Origin: Aedes albopictus
Lineage: Eukaryota > Arthropoda > Insecta > Diptera > Culicidae
NCBI RefSeq assembly: GCF_035046485.1
Contig: NC_085138.1
Location: 368,531,238 to 368,595,237 of the forward strand
DNA: 64,000 nt
Direction: 5' to 3'
This document shows, in pieces, positions 20,495 to 31,640 of this stretch; within the stretch, counting starts at the first letter, position 1, and each line of letters opens with the position of its first letter. The notes beneath the pieces were generated by a model. The model searched no databases, was not told where the DNA came from, and saw only the letters and a list, made by a program, of their open reading frames with translations. Position numbers and translations under genes: made by a program.

Positions 20495-21180
20495 CTAGCA
20501 GTCAACCATTCGTACGTTTAGAAACTAATTTTGTTATGTTGAGGCGGCGGTTGAGGCAGTCTCCAACCGGGACGCCCAAACATCGAGAAACCATTGTCTC
20601 AATATCACCTTCCGAGCTGGTGTTATCTATATTAGTCAACAGCAATGAGAAGCATGTACCATCGGTACCATCCACTGTTGTTTCCGAAGTCGATTGCATT
20701 GTCACATTGCCCAGTAATAAGATGTCTGGTATCATTCTCGTAGGTAGCATTTGTTCCCTTTTTTGACGATGAAACGATAGGAATCGAATAGCGCAATAGA
20801 TGGCTGGCAATAGATGAATCATTCGAAGAAGGTCTTTGTTGTGAATTCAGAATTAAAGATACTTGGCTTCTCAGTTCGGTGATTCAGAATAGAGTTGGCT
20901 CATTTCCATTACGGGAGACGATTTGTGTTCGTTGATCTATCACTCATCGAACTTCGGAAAACATTGAGAACACATCCACAATATTCCAATAGTTGGATGA
21001 TCTCTACTCATACCAATACATGCGGCGTAGTATGAGTTGTCGCAAGGCCCATTGCACACAGCATACAATGCCAGCTCGGTGTATATGACGATTGCGCATT
21101 TTTCACATATCCCCAAATCAGCACTGGGTACGACTTTCTTTGCGGCCATCATTTCAGCGGAAATTCTTGAGCACTTCTAA
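20495..21180 (-). pseudogene. LINE ORF1 fragment with degenerate PHD-type zinc finger
   Basis: On the minus strand a 70-codon frame (21,152-20,940) has ICEKC, AVCNGPC, a C-terminal Cys after YYA, and WMCSQC. This is the Cys4-His-Cys3 spacing of a PHD finger, except that the His position is Tyr. A second frame (20,822-20,502) contains a segment ending SRCLGVPVGDCLNRRLNITK, typical of the domain before RT-associated ORF1 ends in CR1/Jockey-like LINEs. PHD fingers are known in ORF1 of CR1-type LINEs. The two pieces are separated by about 110 bp of decay. Confidence 0.5.
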
Positions 21181-22085
21181 ATTATCCTCGTATATCCGAC
21201 AGTAGAAGTAAAGCTGCACCAATATCCAGCAGATGTAGAAATAATTTCAACAGAAAACTTGCCGAAAAACGGTCAATTCGGAAGAGCGTAAGAGTACGGC
21301 ACAACTATTCTCAACTATCAACACAATTGCAGACTAAACTGTTTGATTGCTCAAGTCGAAGTCAAAGGTGGCACCGAAGTTGGACGCGAAGTCGATCCTG
21401 CACTAGGAGTTTCGCGCAGCTCATATTCCTACCGATGGTCTATCCAACTAACAATGATAGCTGAATAACAGCTTATTCAGCCAAATTTTTCGCTGTCGCC
21501 AAATGTTCATCTGTTGTAAAGCAACAATGTTTGTGGAGTATACCATGAATTTCGTTGATTTTCTTCAAGGTCTACTGGTGGATCGATTCCACCATAGTGC
21601 TGACTGGCTTGCCGCAACACAGTCATCCTTGGAGAAGTTTGTGGCAAATCGTGTGGTTTGAAAAGGCACCATACTCTGTTCACCCTAATGCATCAGACTC
21701 AGCTTGTGCTTCGAGAAGGCACTCCGTCAACTATCTTCCACTACGAAGGAGGACCAAAACTCCAAACTCAGTTTCCTGAACCCATAGTTGCTAGTTTTTC
21801 TTTTAACCGAACAACTCCTTGGAAATTCGCTTTCATTGTATTCATCCACTTTGGCCAGATTTTGACGTAGGACTACGTCTGTTTTTAAGGGAAGTTTTTC
21901 CGCATATTCCCCAATTCCTTCTTGGAGCACAATTAGTTGACCCTGAGACCCAGGAAAAATCCTGGGTGGCCACAATAGGGTGGCCCAACAAGAGAGATTT
22001 CTAACACTTGGAGGAATAGATTTTCGACCGTAGGCCAGAATCTTTCGAGGGACGGGTGCTAAGGACGTTATTCAGTGGGGTACAG
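21181..22085. other. No clear feature
   Basis: Short frames on both strands (for example 82 codons, minus, 21,727-21,975) overlap and lack recognisable motifs. They may be decayed retroelement pol. No tandem or inverted structure. Confidence 0.3.
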
Positions 22086-22225
22086 GAGAACACACACGAT
22101 TGTACGACATTTCCCCGAAAACCAGTTCCCCGAATGAAGTTTCTCCGAAAGTTTTTTCCACGAAAAACAATTCCCCGAACAAACCGTTTCCCCAAATGGA
22201 CCGTTTCCCCGAAATATTTATTATG
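22086..22225 (+). repeat. Left arm of CCCCGAA-motif array
   Basis: About eight copies of CCCCGAA or one-base variants at 11-18-bp spacing, starting TTCCCCGAAAACCAGTTCCC. The right arm at 26,675-26,810 carries the same succession in inverted orientation, so the two are matched as inverted termini 4.6 kb apart. Confidence 0.8.
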
Positions 22226-23001
22226 CTATTTTTTGGACTGGTTTCTGATCACTTTCTTGATTATTTCCACTGTTCGACCTAGTTGTTGGAATGAAATTGC
22301 GGAATGTTAACCTGAGTACAAAGAAGGCTTTAGAAAGACTGTTCAACAATTTTTACCTCCTCAGATTTGAGAAAATTTACAAATAGATGAAGACATCATT
22401 CATGCTGTGCATTCCCTCTTATCATGGATTTTACGAGATAAAATATTATTAATAAGGTTTGCTCTTGTTTTAAATATGGATTGTTTTTTTTCTGTTGTAC
22501 TGATTGAAAATAATATGGCACTCAACTAAGAACACGCTCATTATAATTTTCCATTCATTTATTCATAGGCTGTTCTTTCGTGTTATTTTTTAATATCCAA
22601 TCGATGAAAACACCCTTTAGAAACAATAATACCTTTAAATCGAGTAGTCGTAATTGTGGTAATCTAATAACATTCATTATCAGCATAAAAGTTGTCATCA
22701 GGCATAAAGTATACTTGCTTACGAAGGAAGTCTATGAGCTCAATTTTAATGTTTATTAACAGGCTTTGAAACGTAAAGTAATGAAATTTGTTTGACAAAT
22801 AGATTTTAAACTAAGTAATCTTCAGAATTTTCGTAAATCGATTCAAGTTTATCATGACCGAAGTAACATTTGAAATTGCAATTTCTGCACAAAATATTAG
22901 TAGTTAGACTGCCGCCAATATTTCGACAACATATTTTGAAAGAACAGTATATGATGACAGAAGGGAGAATTTTTGATGAAAATTTCTACTACATATAATG
23001 C
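22226..23001. other. AT-rich, no gene seen
   Basis: Sequence between the CCCCGAA array and the hAT-type MITE. No TIRs, tandem repeats or frames of note. It may be interior DNA of the element whose ends are the CCCCGAA arrays. Confidence 0.3.
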
Positions 23002-23009
23002 CTATAGAT

Positions 23010-23535
23010 CAAGGATGGAAGAAAATCACTTCTAGTGACAAATGATGCAGGATACGAACAATCCAAGATTGCCTTTGCTCTTGCAGTAGCATGATGCCGA
23101 CACCTTCGCCTTATGCTTGTATCATGGGATCACAGGCAATCAAGGCATCTGATGCACGCTTCATCATGGGATCACACGCTATCGGATCATGTTACAAGTC
23201 GCGATAAATTTTATTCATCACGATTTAAGCTTGGATTTAAACCACTTATGAACCAATAAACAGAATTCATTATTAAAAACAATACAATCATTGGCATATC
23301 TTGATATTAGAGAAACAAGAATGCACAAAAAGTGAATGATTTTCGGTATTAATCATTTCAACTGCATGATAACGATCGCATCATGACCGCACATGCCTCG
23401 CGATTCAATTTTCGCGGAGCGTGGTTTGTTATAATGCTTGACGACAAAGTTCTATCGTTGTTGCTATGATCGCGCGATGCGCTTCAACCGCGACATATTC
23501 GGGATTTTATCATGATCACTAGATTTCCATCCTTG
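23010..23535. mobile_element. hAT-type MITE, copy 2, with 8-bp TSD
   Basis: Same ends (CAAGGATGGAA and inverse) and same interior as copy 1 at 4,649-5,153. The 8 bp CTATAGAT flank it exactly at 23,002-23,009 and 23,536-23,543. Two independent insertions with different perfect 8-bp duplications confirm the element boundaries. Confidence 0.93.
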
Positions 23536-23543
23536 CTATAGAT

Positions 23544-24272
23544 ACTATAACAGTTGTACATGAAAACAAAACATCATTAATAAATATAGCAGCACTCAAG
23601 TTACTGATGATTAACTGAACAGTGTTACAAAAATAAAAGAAAAATAATTATTACAAAGTATTAACGCTTCACGATACACATAACACCTTACAAATGCACA
23701 AACAAGAAACATCACACATTGACATAACACGACACATAACATAAATGTGCCCTGTTATCCAGATGGATAACATCTTCCGATCTCAGGATGACGAGGTTTC
23801 ATGCATTGGTTTGGGCCCATCAGTCATCCTGGAATTGTATTTTACTTAGCAGTTGGCCTTTTAGTTCACAGCATTTGATGCTGTGTTCATGGCTTGGTTT
23901 TGTCTAGGAAAACTTATCCTAATCGGGCATCCCGTTTCGGGTTTCGATACTAGAGCTCTATAACTTGAAGTCTGTGTCAGGGAAAGGTTTACGTCTCTAG
24001 TACTTAATCGCGGCCCAAAATGGCCTGAATGTTGGCAATCGAAATAGGATTGCACTTCATTGGCCTCTATCCTGCCAGAACCCTATAAATGTTAATTAAT
24101 ACTAGGGTAATATTTACAAGTTAAAATAAAACATGCAGCACAAAGAACGCACGAATATTAAACTTTGAACACATAAAACAATTATTCTGTCTTATAATTA
24201 TAACAAATATTTATACCGGTAACAACAGTTCATCTTGAAAGAACAGCATATGTTTGAAAGAAAGGAAATTTT
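23544..24272. other. No gene seen
   Basis: Mostly AT-rich. A short CG-containing block at 23,750-24,060 has no frame or repeat I can identify. It ends at the target duplication of the next insertion. Confidence 0.3.
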
Positions 24273-24296
24273 ATTATAAGATAGGTTATCAATAAG

Positions 24297-24689
24297 TCTA
24301 GTCTAGTCTAGTCTAGTCTAGTCTACACATACACAGCCATTCATTGAAAGAATCCTGGAAAATGATAGAGTCGACTAATTCCATCATTTTTCTTGTCATT
24401 ATTAATTCTTGCAGTACATCGAAGATGTAGTGCAAGAGTTAAAGCGGCCAGGCCTACTGTGCAGCGTTGTTATTGTTAATTAAATCAAAGAACGGGGACA
24501 TCTCGTACCAACCGTTCCGTATACGTATCGTGAATATGAAATATAAACGGTGGGAGTGACGTTGCTAAGAAGGTTAATCTCACTCCTTGGTCCTTGGTCC
24601 TTGATCCTTGGTTTCCTGGGATGGGACACAGGTATTTCCCCCTAATGTCCTGGCCCTTATGCCTAGGCTTAAGCGCCTTTACTCGCTCA
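24297..24689 (-). mobile_element. LINE 3' end with (TCTAG)n tail, 24-bp TSD, later split from its right TSD
   Basis: On the minus strand it ends in a pentamer tail (plus-strand AGTCTAGTCTAGTCTAGTCT at 24,295). The 24-bp target duplication ATTATAAGATAGGTTATCAA + TAAG is at 24,273-24,296 and again at 25,615-25,638. The right copy is displaced because R-E2 copy 2 inserted later into the right end. The body (GCCTAGGCATAAGGGCCAGG near its 5' edge) has no frame and looks like a LINE 3' UTR or an I-clade-tailed SINE. The Gecko SINE of Aedes has comparable tandem tails (from memory, not verified). Confidence 0.8.
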
Positions 24690-24707
24690 TTATAAGATAG
24701 GTTATCA

Positions 24708-25567
24708 TAGGTGCCTGTGTCGCGCGCTTTTGCTCCGGTCGTTCGATTATTTTTCGTTTTCTCTATTCGGAAGTGAGTATTTCGACGGCGGCGGACCCAG
24801 CGTGCATCAGTGTGTGAAGGAGATTTCGTCCGGGTGCCGGTGTCGCGCGCTTTTGCTTCGGTGGTTTGATTCTTTTTGTTTTTCTATTCCGAAGTGAGCA
24901 TTTCTACGGCGGAGTCGGTTCCGAACTTTTCGCTTCCCGTCGGCGCTAGTTCCCAATACACTTTTAGTTGACAATAAATATTTTCTTTCATTTTTTTGCA
25001 TTTACACAAAAGAGTGAAAAGTGTTAGTTCGGGCACGGCGGTCGAGAAAAAAAATCCGGGCGTCGACAAGTGAGTCGCGTTCAGTGTATTTCTGTGTGGA
25101 ATAGACTAAAGGTTTCTGCTCCCTAGTGGAATGGAGACGTGCGATAGCATTTTCTTTTTGGCTAGTTTTTGCGTCGAAAAGTGGTCGGTTGTTAACGGCG
25201 GTATGTGTATATTGATCCATTGTCAAATCATATCACCAACCATAGGTGACTCCCGGACTGACAATGTACCTAACCCTACTAACAAAAAATCCTTCCTGAG
25301 ACAAACGTGGAGATGCAGCGATTCGCGGTCTTTATAACAACGTTTGTCTTACTAACATTCCCTCCCATCCTCGATGACCGTAAGGACGTGGCCGGCGCCG
25401 TTATTGACCCTATTAAAGTTGAGAGCTCTCGAACTGTGTACATTGAGAATAGTAAGCTAGTCCCAAGCCCTATTCATTGGTTCCATGTGCAATTTTGATT
25501 GCTCTGGTCAATCACGGAGTAGCAACTACGAATTGTGCGGTCATCTATGCTCATGCTCATGCTCATG
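24708..25567 (+). mobile_element. Non-autonomous retroposon R-E2, copy 2 (plus strand)
   Basis: 860 bp, flanked by a perfect 66-bp direct repeat (24,642-24,707 and 25,568-25,633). The 5' end contains two tandem monomers about 123 bp apart (GTGCCTGTGTCGCGCGCTTT at 24,711 and GTGCCGGTGTCGCGCGCTTT at 24,834). The 3' end is a (CATGCT)n tail at 25,545-25,567. The remainder matches copy 1 closely. Two tandem 5' units in this copy versus one in copy 1 suggests promoter-bearing monomers, as in the 5' ends of some L1 families. Confidence 0.88.
25313..25498 (+). CDS. Small ORF in R-E2 copy 2 (hypothetical)
   Basis: 61 codons from ATG 25,313, beginning MQRFAVFITTFVLLTFPP as in copy 1. The stop of copy 1 (TGA) is TGG here, so the frame runs six codons further. 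Hydrophobic N-terminus with a polar remainder. Translation is unproven. Confidence 0.28.
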   Translation: MQRFAVFITTFVLLTFPPILDDRKDVAGAVIDPIKVESSRTVYIENSKLVPSPIHWFHVQF

Positions 25568-25639
25568 CTAATGTCCTGGCCCTTATGCCTAGGCTTAAGC
25601 GCCTTTACTCGCTCATTATAAGATAGGTTATCAATAAGG

Positions 25640-26580
25640 CCAAAAACTCGGTCATTAAGCAGAAGTATATCAGGCCGAAGTAAGTTGGGCTGAAGTTCAT
25701 TTGATCGAAAGGGTCGTGAAAGTGATGGGTCATCAGCTCGATTATTTAAATTCATTATTTAAAGTCATAAACGGACAATCTAGTGGAATAATTTGAATAA
25801 ATTGTATGAAAAAATGTCAAAAAGCCGCCTATTTAAAAAAAAATTAAAACATCTATGATAGAATAGCTGTTATGAAAAGAAGAATAAAAAAAACAGTTTG
25901 ACCGACAATAAAACCCAATGCTCAAAAGAATAGCCGACTTCTCAAATCTGTCATGAGGTAGTCAGTAGTTTAATAAACTACTACTAATAAACTATGCAAT
26001 AAGGTACACCGGGGCAAGTTGAAACGGCTGGGGCAAGATGAAACGCGAAGTTTTAATTTCTTCTTCATTAAAACATTGGTTGAATCAAAAACTATGTGTT
26101 ATGGCAATCGAATTGTTTATTATCATTGGAAAACATCATGTTCACCCGCTGTTTCATCTTACCCCACCCGTTTCAACTTGCCCCGGTGTACCTTAGTAAA
26201 ACTCGAAACAACTGCGTATTATAAAAAAAAAAGGAAAATCTCAGATAATATGTTGGCAGATTCATCCTTTATATTTCCGTAACATCAAGGAGTTATCTAT
26301 GAGAGGAAAGGGAAAATGATAAAAGAATTTCATAAAATCATGGAAGTATATCCCAGATTCAATATAATGCGCTAGATTCGAGGAATGTTAAAACTCGAAG
26401 GAAGTCAAAACATTTCCTAGAACTTCAAAACCAAATTTGAACATCGTTATAAAGAAAATTAGAAAAATACCCTACTGACTGACCCATTCGGCCTTATAAA
26501 CTTCAGCTGAACAACTGATTCGGCTTAACGTTCTTCAGCCTGACGTACTTTGGCTAAGCGTTCTTCGGCCTAATGACCAT
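25640..26580. mobile_element. Degenerate TIR element with GGCCGAAG-like reiterated ends
   Basis: The left side holds GGTCATTAAGCAGAAG, AGGCCGAAGTAAG and GGGCTGAAGTTC. The right side, read inverted from 26,578, holds GGTCATTAGGCCGAAGAACG, CAGGCTGAAGAACG and TAAGCCGAATCAG. Order and spacing are alike, so these are probably decayed inverted ends. A younger MITE sits inside at 26,000-26,196. Confidence 0.5.
26000..26196. mobile_element. 197-bp MITE with about 45-bp TIRs (GGGGCAAG type)
   Basis: The left end TAAGGTACACCGGGGCAAGT + TGAAAC is mirrored by GTTTCA + ACTTGCCCCGGTGTACCTTA at the right. A second GGGGCAAGATGAAAC / GTTTCATCTTACCCC pair lies just inside. It uses the same core motif as the 1.34-kb element at 62,062-63,405. 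Confidence 0.85.
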
Positions 26581-26674
26581 ACCCCTAGTTGTGCATTGAG
26601 GTCATTACGGCCCACATGTACTACGTCAGCGTAGTGAGCGTCAGCTGATGCTTGACGAATGTTAAATGGCAGAT

Positions 26675-26810
26675 GCAATACTCTTTTCGGGGAAACGGTA
26701 CATTCGGGGAAACATTTTTCGGGGAAATGGTATATTCGAGGAAAAAACTTCCGGGGAAACTTCATTCGGGGAACTGGTTTTCGGGGAAAACCTTTTCAAT
26801 AAAATGGGAA
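26675..26810 (-). repeat. Right arm of CCCCGAA-motif array
   Basis: Plus strand shows TTCGGGGAAACGGTACATTC, then further TTCGGGG units ending at CTGGTTTTCGGGGAAAACC. Reversed, it reproduces the order of the left arm at 22,086-22,225 (AAAACCAGTTCCCCGAATGA and following units). Confidence 0.8.
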
Positions 26811-28043
26811 ATTCTGGGAACATTTTTCTAGAACATGAATTATTCTGAAAATTTCAACTCGGTCTTCCAAACTCTAAGCAGGTATAGAAATTAAATCTGC
26901 AATCAAGCATTAGACTGGAATTAAGCAAAAAATCGAAGCGAAGGAATTCCCACAGTCTCATGGCAGTAATAACAAAGACATGAAAGAAGCCGTTGAGGGT
27001 TAGGCCTGACAACAAAAGAAGGAAACCACTCAGGTTGACTATCTGTACCACCAGGAACGTGTAAGACCGGAAATAAGTAAGTTAGTAAATGTGTAAACAT
27101 TTTGCGGAAAATCTTTTCCCCTAGTGTCTGTCGCAACAATCCCAGCCAATATGTGTTCAATAATTAACAACAATCGCTAATAATTGCACCCATTCTCCCG
27201 GTTGCCGGTGCCGATTTACCATCAACAACGCGATCGCGCTTAAGTATTCCCAGCAACGCGACATATCGGAATGGTTCATACGCAGCGCGAAAGAAGGACA
27301 CGCCACTCTCAGTGCAGTGGCACCGCAACACGGTGGTGGCGGCTAATTTGCAACCGGTGCATTCTGGGCTACCTACGAGAGAGGACTTCCCGAAACCCCG
27401 AGACCCGAAAAGAAATCACGCAAAAATGTAGCCGGCACTCGCAGGAATGCTCACTCGTGTAGCCTCAGTGACAATGCCAACACTCAACCCCAACGTCGGC
27501 GCGCATACAGTTTTAAATGCAACAATGTCTCGTCAGCACGCACACCGACCACGGTGCGCAGTGACCAGGAGCAGCAATCTTAATTGTCTTGACATAAAAA
27601 TACCGAAATCAATGCGCGCTGGAAAATGTGACGAAATTATAGCAATTTTTATAATTTCATTTTGCTCGGCTGTCTGTGGTTCAGCTGTGGGGGCATCATA
27701 AAGCCGGGTGAAGGAACAGGTATACCTCTTGGTACGGTTCTTGGGAAGCGTTTTGCGAAAGAATATGTTTTTGCGAGTATGATGGTTAAGAAAATGGGAA
27801 ATTATGGAACAGCACGTATATTCCAATCTAACGTGGGACACCAAATTTTTGTAAGATGTTTTATCTGACAGCAATGCATTTGAGAATGAATATTTCTGAA
27901 CTCTGTTGTAAGATAACGACACTGTTGCAATAAAAACGTAAATATCAATGTCTTGAACTCGCAACAAGAGCGATAGTTAGAATGTTTGTTTCAGATTTAA
28001 TACGACGCGGAAGAAATCAATTCAATCAATAACTGTGGGTGGA
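26811..28043. other. Low-copy stretch; no gene supported
   Basis: 27,160-27,640 is unusually balanced in composition (several CG-containing blocks such as CAACAACGCGATCGCGCTTA) and has no match elsewhere in the window. Small frames overlap on both strands. It may be regulatory or intronic. Confidence 0.35.
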
Positions 28044-28875
28044 CTGGCTATTTCAAAGGATCTCAATGGTGTTTTAGGGAACTTAAGAGGCTTTCCAAAG
28101 GATTTCAGGGGGTGTGAAGGCGTTTCAGCGAATCTCAAAGCTCTCTGAGGGTTCCGGTGGGCCTCAGGGGCATTTCAGGGAGTCTCGGATGGTCCGAGTG
28201 GAATCTAGTGGGACATAGAGATGTTTAAGGTGATCTCATGAGCGTTCAAGGGGGTATTCAGGGGTTTGAGGGTTTCTCTAAGGGTTTGAAGGGGTTCCAG
28301 AGAGTCACAGGACATTTGTAGAGGTCGTCTTCTTTTTCTTTTTTTTCTTAATGACTCGACGTTCGCGTTGGAACTTGGCCTGCCTTTCTTCAACTTAGTG
28401 TTCCTAGAGCACTTCCACAATTATTCATTGAAGGGCTTTCTTTGTCTGCCATTGCATGAATTTGTAACATTGTGTGGCAAGTACAATGATACATACACTA
28501 TGCCCAGCGATTCGAGACAATTTCCCCGACCGAAACGGGAATCCAACCCGCTGTCTCCGGATTGGCGACCCATAGCCTTAACCACTAGGCTAACTGGAGA
28601 CCCATTTAAGAGGTATCAGGAGCGTTATATGGGGTCTAAGAGCCATTTCAGAGGGCCTCAGGATGATTCAGGGGGTCTCAGAGATTCCATAGCGTCTCAG
28701 AGGTTTTCCGCGGGTTTCAGGAGGTCTAAGAGGCGTTTCGGGGAACTCAGAAATTCTCAGTGGCGCTCAGAGGGTCTCAGATGGTTGCAGGAAATTTCAA
28801 GAGTATCGCAGGGGAGTCTGGGGCTCAGAGGCTTTTCACGAGAGTTTCGGTAATGTTTTAGGGGTTTCAGGTACA
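28044..28875. repeat. Degenerate tandem array of TTTCAGGGGRTCTCAGAG type
   Basis: Units of about 25-32 bp with recurring 'gatttcaggggg', 'gtctcagagg' and 'gtttcagg' run through 28,328, break at the Feilai-like SINE, and resume at 28,604. Divergence is high. Similar arrays lie at 33,441-33,725 (opposite strand sense) and 37,345-37,510. Confidence 0.65.
28329..28602 (-). mobile_element. tRNA-derived SINE, Feilai-like, copy 2
   Basis: Same structure as copy 1: minus-strand head GGTCTCCAGTTAGCCTAGTG, B-box region ending in TTCCCGTTTCGGTCGGGG, GAA-rich tail at 28,329-28,350. CATTTGTAGAGGT on the left and CATTTAAGAGGT on the right may be a decayed target duplication. Inserted into the degenerate tandem array. 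Confidence 0.85.
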
Positions 28876-30240
28876 GTACTTTACTGAACATAATGACACC
28901 CGTAACCTGAGAAATAACGTGAAAATAACGTGGCCCCTCAGGCCCTCTCATGATTGGGAACAACATTATTTCACCAACAGAACTAGAAGTAGTGAAGTAT
29001 TGAAGTATTGCTGGAAAATGAACAAACATTCTTCTACAACATCATTTGCAGCTGCCCTGAACACACCTAAATGATCGGATCGAACAAAAAGTCCAAAATC
29101 ACGGATGGAAATCAGCTGCTCTTTGGTCGATTACCTAATCGCTGCACACACCGGGACCTGTGACCTGTTCCGATCGGAGCAAAAAGGTAGCTGATGTTGG
29201 TAGCCATTCGGAAATCCACTCTTGATCAGCGGTGATCGCTTTCCTCTTCGCTTTCATATTCATACGCAAGTCAAGTCAGTCGCAAGCACACCGCTCTCTG
29301 CTGTTGATGATTATGATGACGATAATGGTACCTTTTGGCAGGTGTATTCATAAATCGTTCCGTTTTCTTACGAACCTACCTGTCGTTTTGGTTTCAGTCC
29401 TCGCCGTCCTTGCCACCTCCGTCTCACTACCTACTAATAACCGATCGCCGGTTTTCGAAAAAAAAAATCCTATCTTACCTGCGATGATCAAAATCGGCCG
29501 AAAATCTCTGATCGTCAATCGATCGAAAATATCGTACTGCTCTCGATCAAAATCGCTTACAAGTGAAATGATGCCCATTGTCATTAAATCTAATGCCCAG
29601 CACTCTTGTAATAACAATCAATTTCTGCTTCCGAAATTGATCACTGGAGGACCCGCAAACCCATCACGGTAAGTCAAAGAACCTATATCGCAAAACCGCG
29701 TGCTACATGTTCTGAAAAGCAATTCACACACATAAAATAAGTTCAAAATTTTCAATTATCCTCGAAGCTGACACTCGAGAAGACTGTCCTGTTGTACTTA
29801 GACGGAGCATTGCATGAAGAAAAGCTGCGCAACCCAGAGGCACCTTTTCTGTAATCATCTCCCCCAGGGATATAAAAGGTAATTTGACAAACACTTTGAT
29901 CGGATCGATAAGATCGGCGATTCTTTGGTTTGCAGCCGAGCTGAGTGCAGTTAAATGTAACAACCGTTCACGGATGGGGACAGCAATGTAGGGTAAACAA
30001 AGCAAAAGCACCCATCAGCATGAGGAGGACATTCGACGCCATGCCAGTTGCACAAGTTGGTACACTACATACAGACATGTGCAAAAGTTTTACGAATTTC
30101 GAAACGGGACTCTGCCTCATTGTTGCTCTGCTGTTACGAGCTGTCCTGCCCGTTCTACGCCATATCAATGCAAATGAACGATTTTTGGTGAAGGTTTTCC
30201 AGCGCATTGTACTACGGTTAACGGAATAATGAGGCACAAT
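28876..30240. other. Low-copy stretch; no gene supported
   Basis: No repeats shared with the rest of the window. A good 5' splice-donor-like string CACGGTAAGTCAA occurs at about 29,667, but no coding frame leads into it convincingly. Frames such as 29,232-29,672 (146 codons) have no domain and overlap antisense frames. Confidence 0.35.
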
Positions 30241-31640
30241 TTGTTATTACATACCTTCAACAGGTGAAACTGCGTTCCGTATGTTTTGCTTTGACCCTTT
30301 TGTCCTGTACAAATCTGTAATATTCGTTATCGAGTTGTGGTTCTGATTGTAATCAGACACGTTTTAAGATTTAGAGACTCTGTGATACTATAAAATGTAA
30401 TATTGCCACATAATATGTGTGGTAAAATTTGAAAACTGTTTTCTGCAATTCCTTTGGAATACTCTAAGCAATTTTGTAGGACATATTTTCTGTAAATCTT
30501 TTTGGAATTTTTACATTGATACTTTTCGGCATTAGGTCAATAATTTCTTTGAGGAATCTTACGATCTTTTCGTCTTACGTTGTACCGAAAAACCGCTTGA
30601 GAAATTCCTAATGCATTAAATTTTTAAGGATATTAAGAATTCTTTACATTAGAAATTAGGTTTTTTGGATTTTTTTTCCTGTGACAATTCCCATTAGAAT
30701 TCCCTTGGTAAATTGATATGATATTTTCAGATTCCTTCGGCTATTCTTTTGAAAGTCGCAATTATTTCGTGAAATAATTGAAAATTTCTGAATTCCCAAA
30801 GCAACTGTGTGAGAAATATCTGATCAGTACGCTGTTCGTGTATATATGTTTGTAAATAGTTTGAATGTTGTAAATAGTTTTGATTTGTAAATAGTATCTA
30901 GAATTAAGCTAACCTGAACCGAACAAAACACACCAATGAACTTGTAACCCGTCACCACATTTACACTGTACCCAAAGAAACTCATCCCATGTAGTTGTTA
31001 AGTAACACCAAACACCTAAATAGCCAGTACAAAATAGACACCCAAAACGATCGGTCGCGTTCTATTCTTCATCCCATCCACGTCTCGCGCAATAAATCAA
31101 GTGCAGTGCAAATCAGATCAACCCGATTTCTTTCACGATCCAAACCTACATCTGCGGTGGTGGCCAACGGTGGCAATAATCAAATTAACCGTCGATTGAA
31201 CCTATCGTGCGCGGGTGTAAAGTGAGAAAGCACCTGAAAGGCGATCAGTGATTAGCCAGTGAAGAGATCCTAGTGGGATTATCATCGTTCCCGTGATTTG
31301 GTGCACCGCTGTTGCTACAGCGGATCAGTAAAACCTCCGGTGGCCGGTAATTAGAGCTCCACGCTCGAACAATATCGAAAACAAATACACAAAGAAACTG
31401 TCTAATGAATTTCCAAAGGATATTGCAAAAGAATTGTGGAAGATTTTTTAACATAATTATTCTGGAAATTTCCAAATAGATGGCAGATAGAGTTTTCAGT
31501 TAAATTTCTGTGGAACATGCCAATAAAATTTTCTAATAAAAAAGTAAAAGTAATTACCAAAAAATTAAAAAAAAATAGCGGCAATTTATAAAGCAGTTTC
31601 GGTTGGAATTGCCGAAGTACTAGCAGTGTAAATTTTATGA
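30241..31640. other. AT-rich then low-copy; possible LTR-like or UTR-like segment
   Basis: 30,240-30,830 is AT-rich with weak periodicity of 'attccntttggaa' type. At 30,850-30,900 GTAAATAG recurs three times, followed by GC-richer sequence to 31,360 containing AATAAATC and no coding frame. This could be a lone LTR or an untranslated exon. I found no TG/CA ends with a target duplication. Confidence 0.3.

Noticed and set aside
27533..27967. 144-codon minus-strand frame as a host protein
   Set aside because: No domain, low-complexity start, and overlapped by plus-strand frames; composition of the low-copy island explains it.
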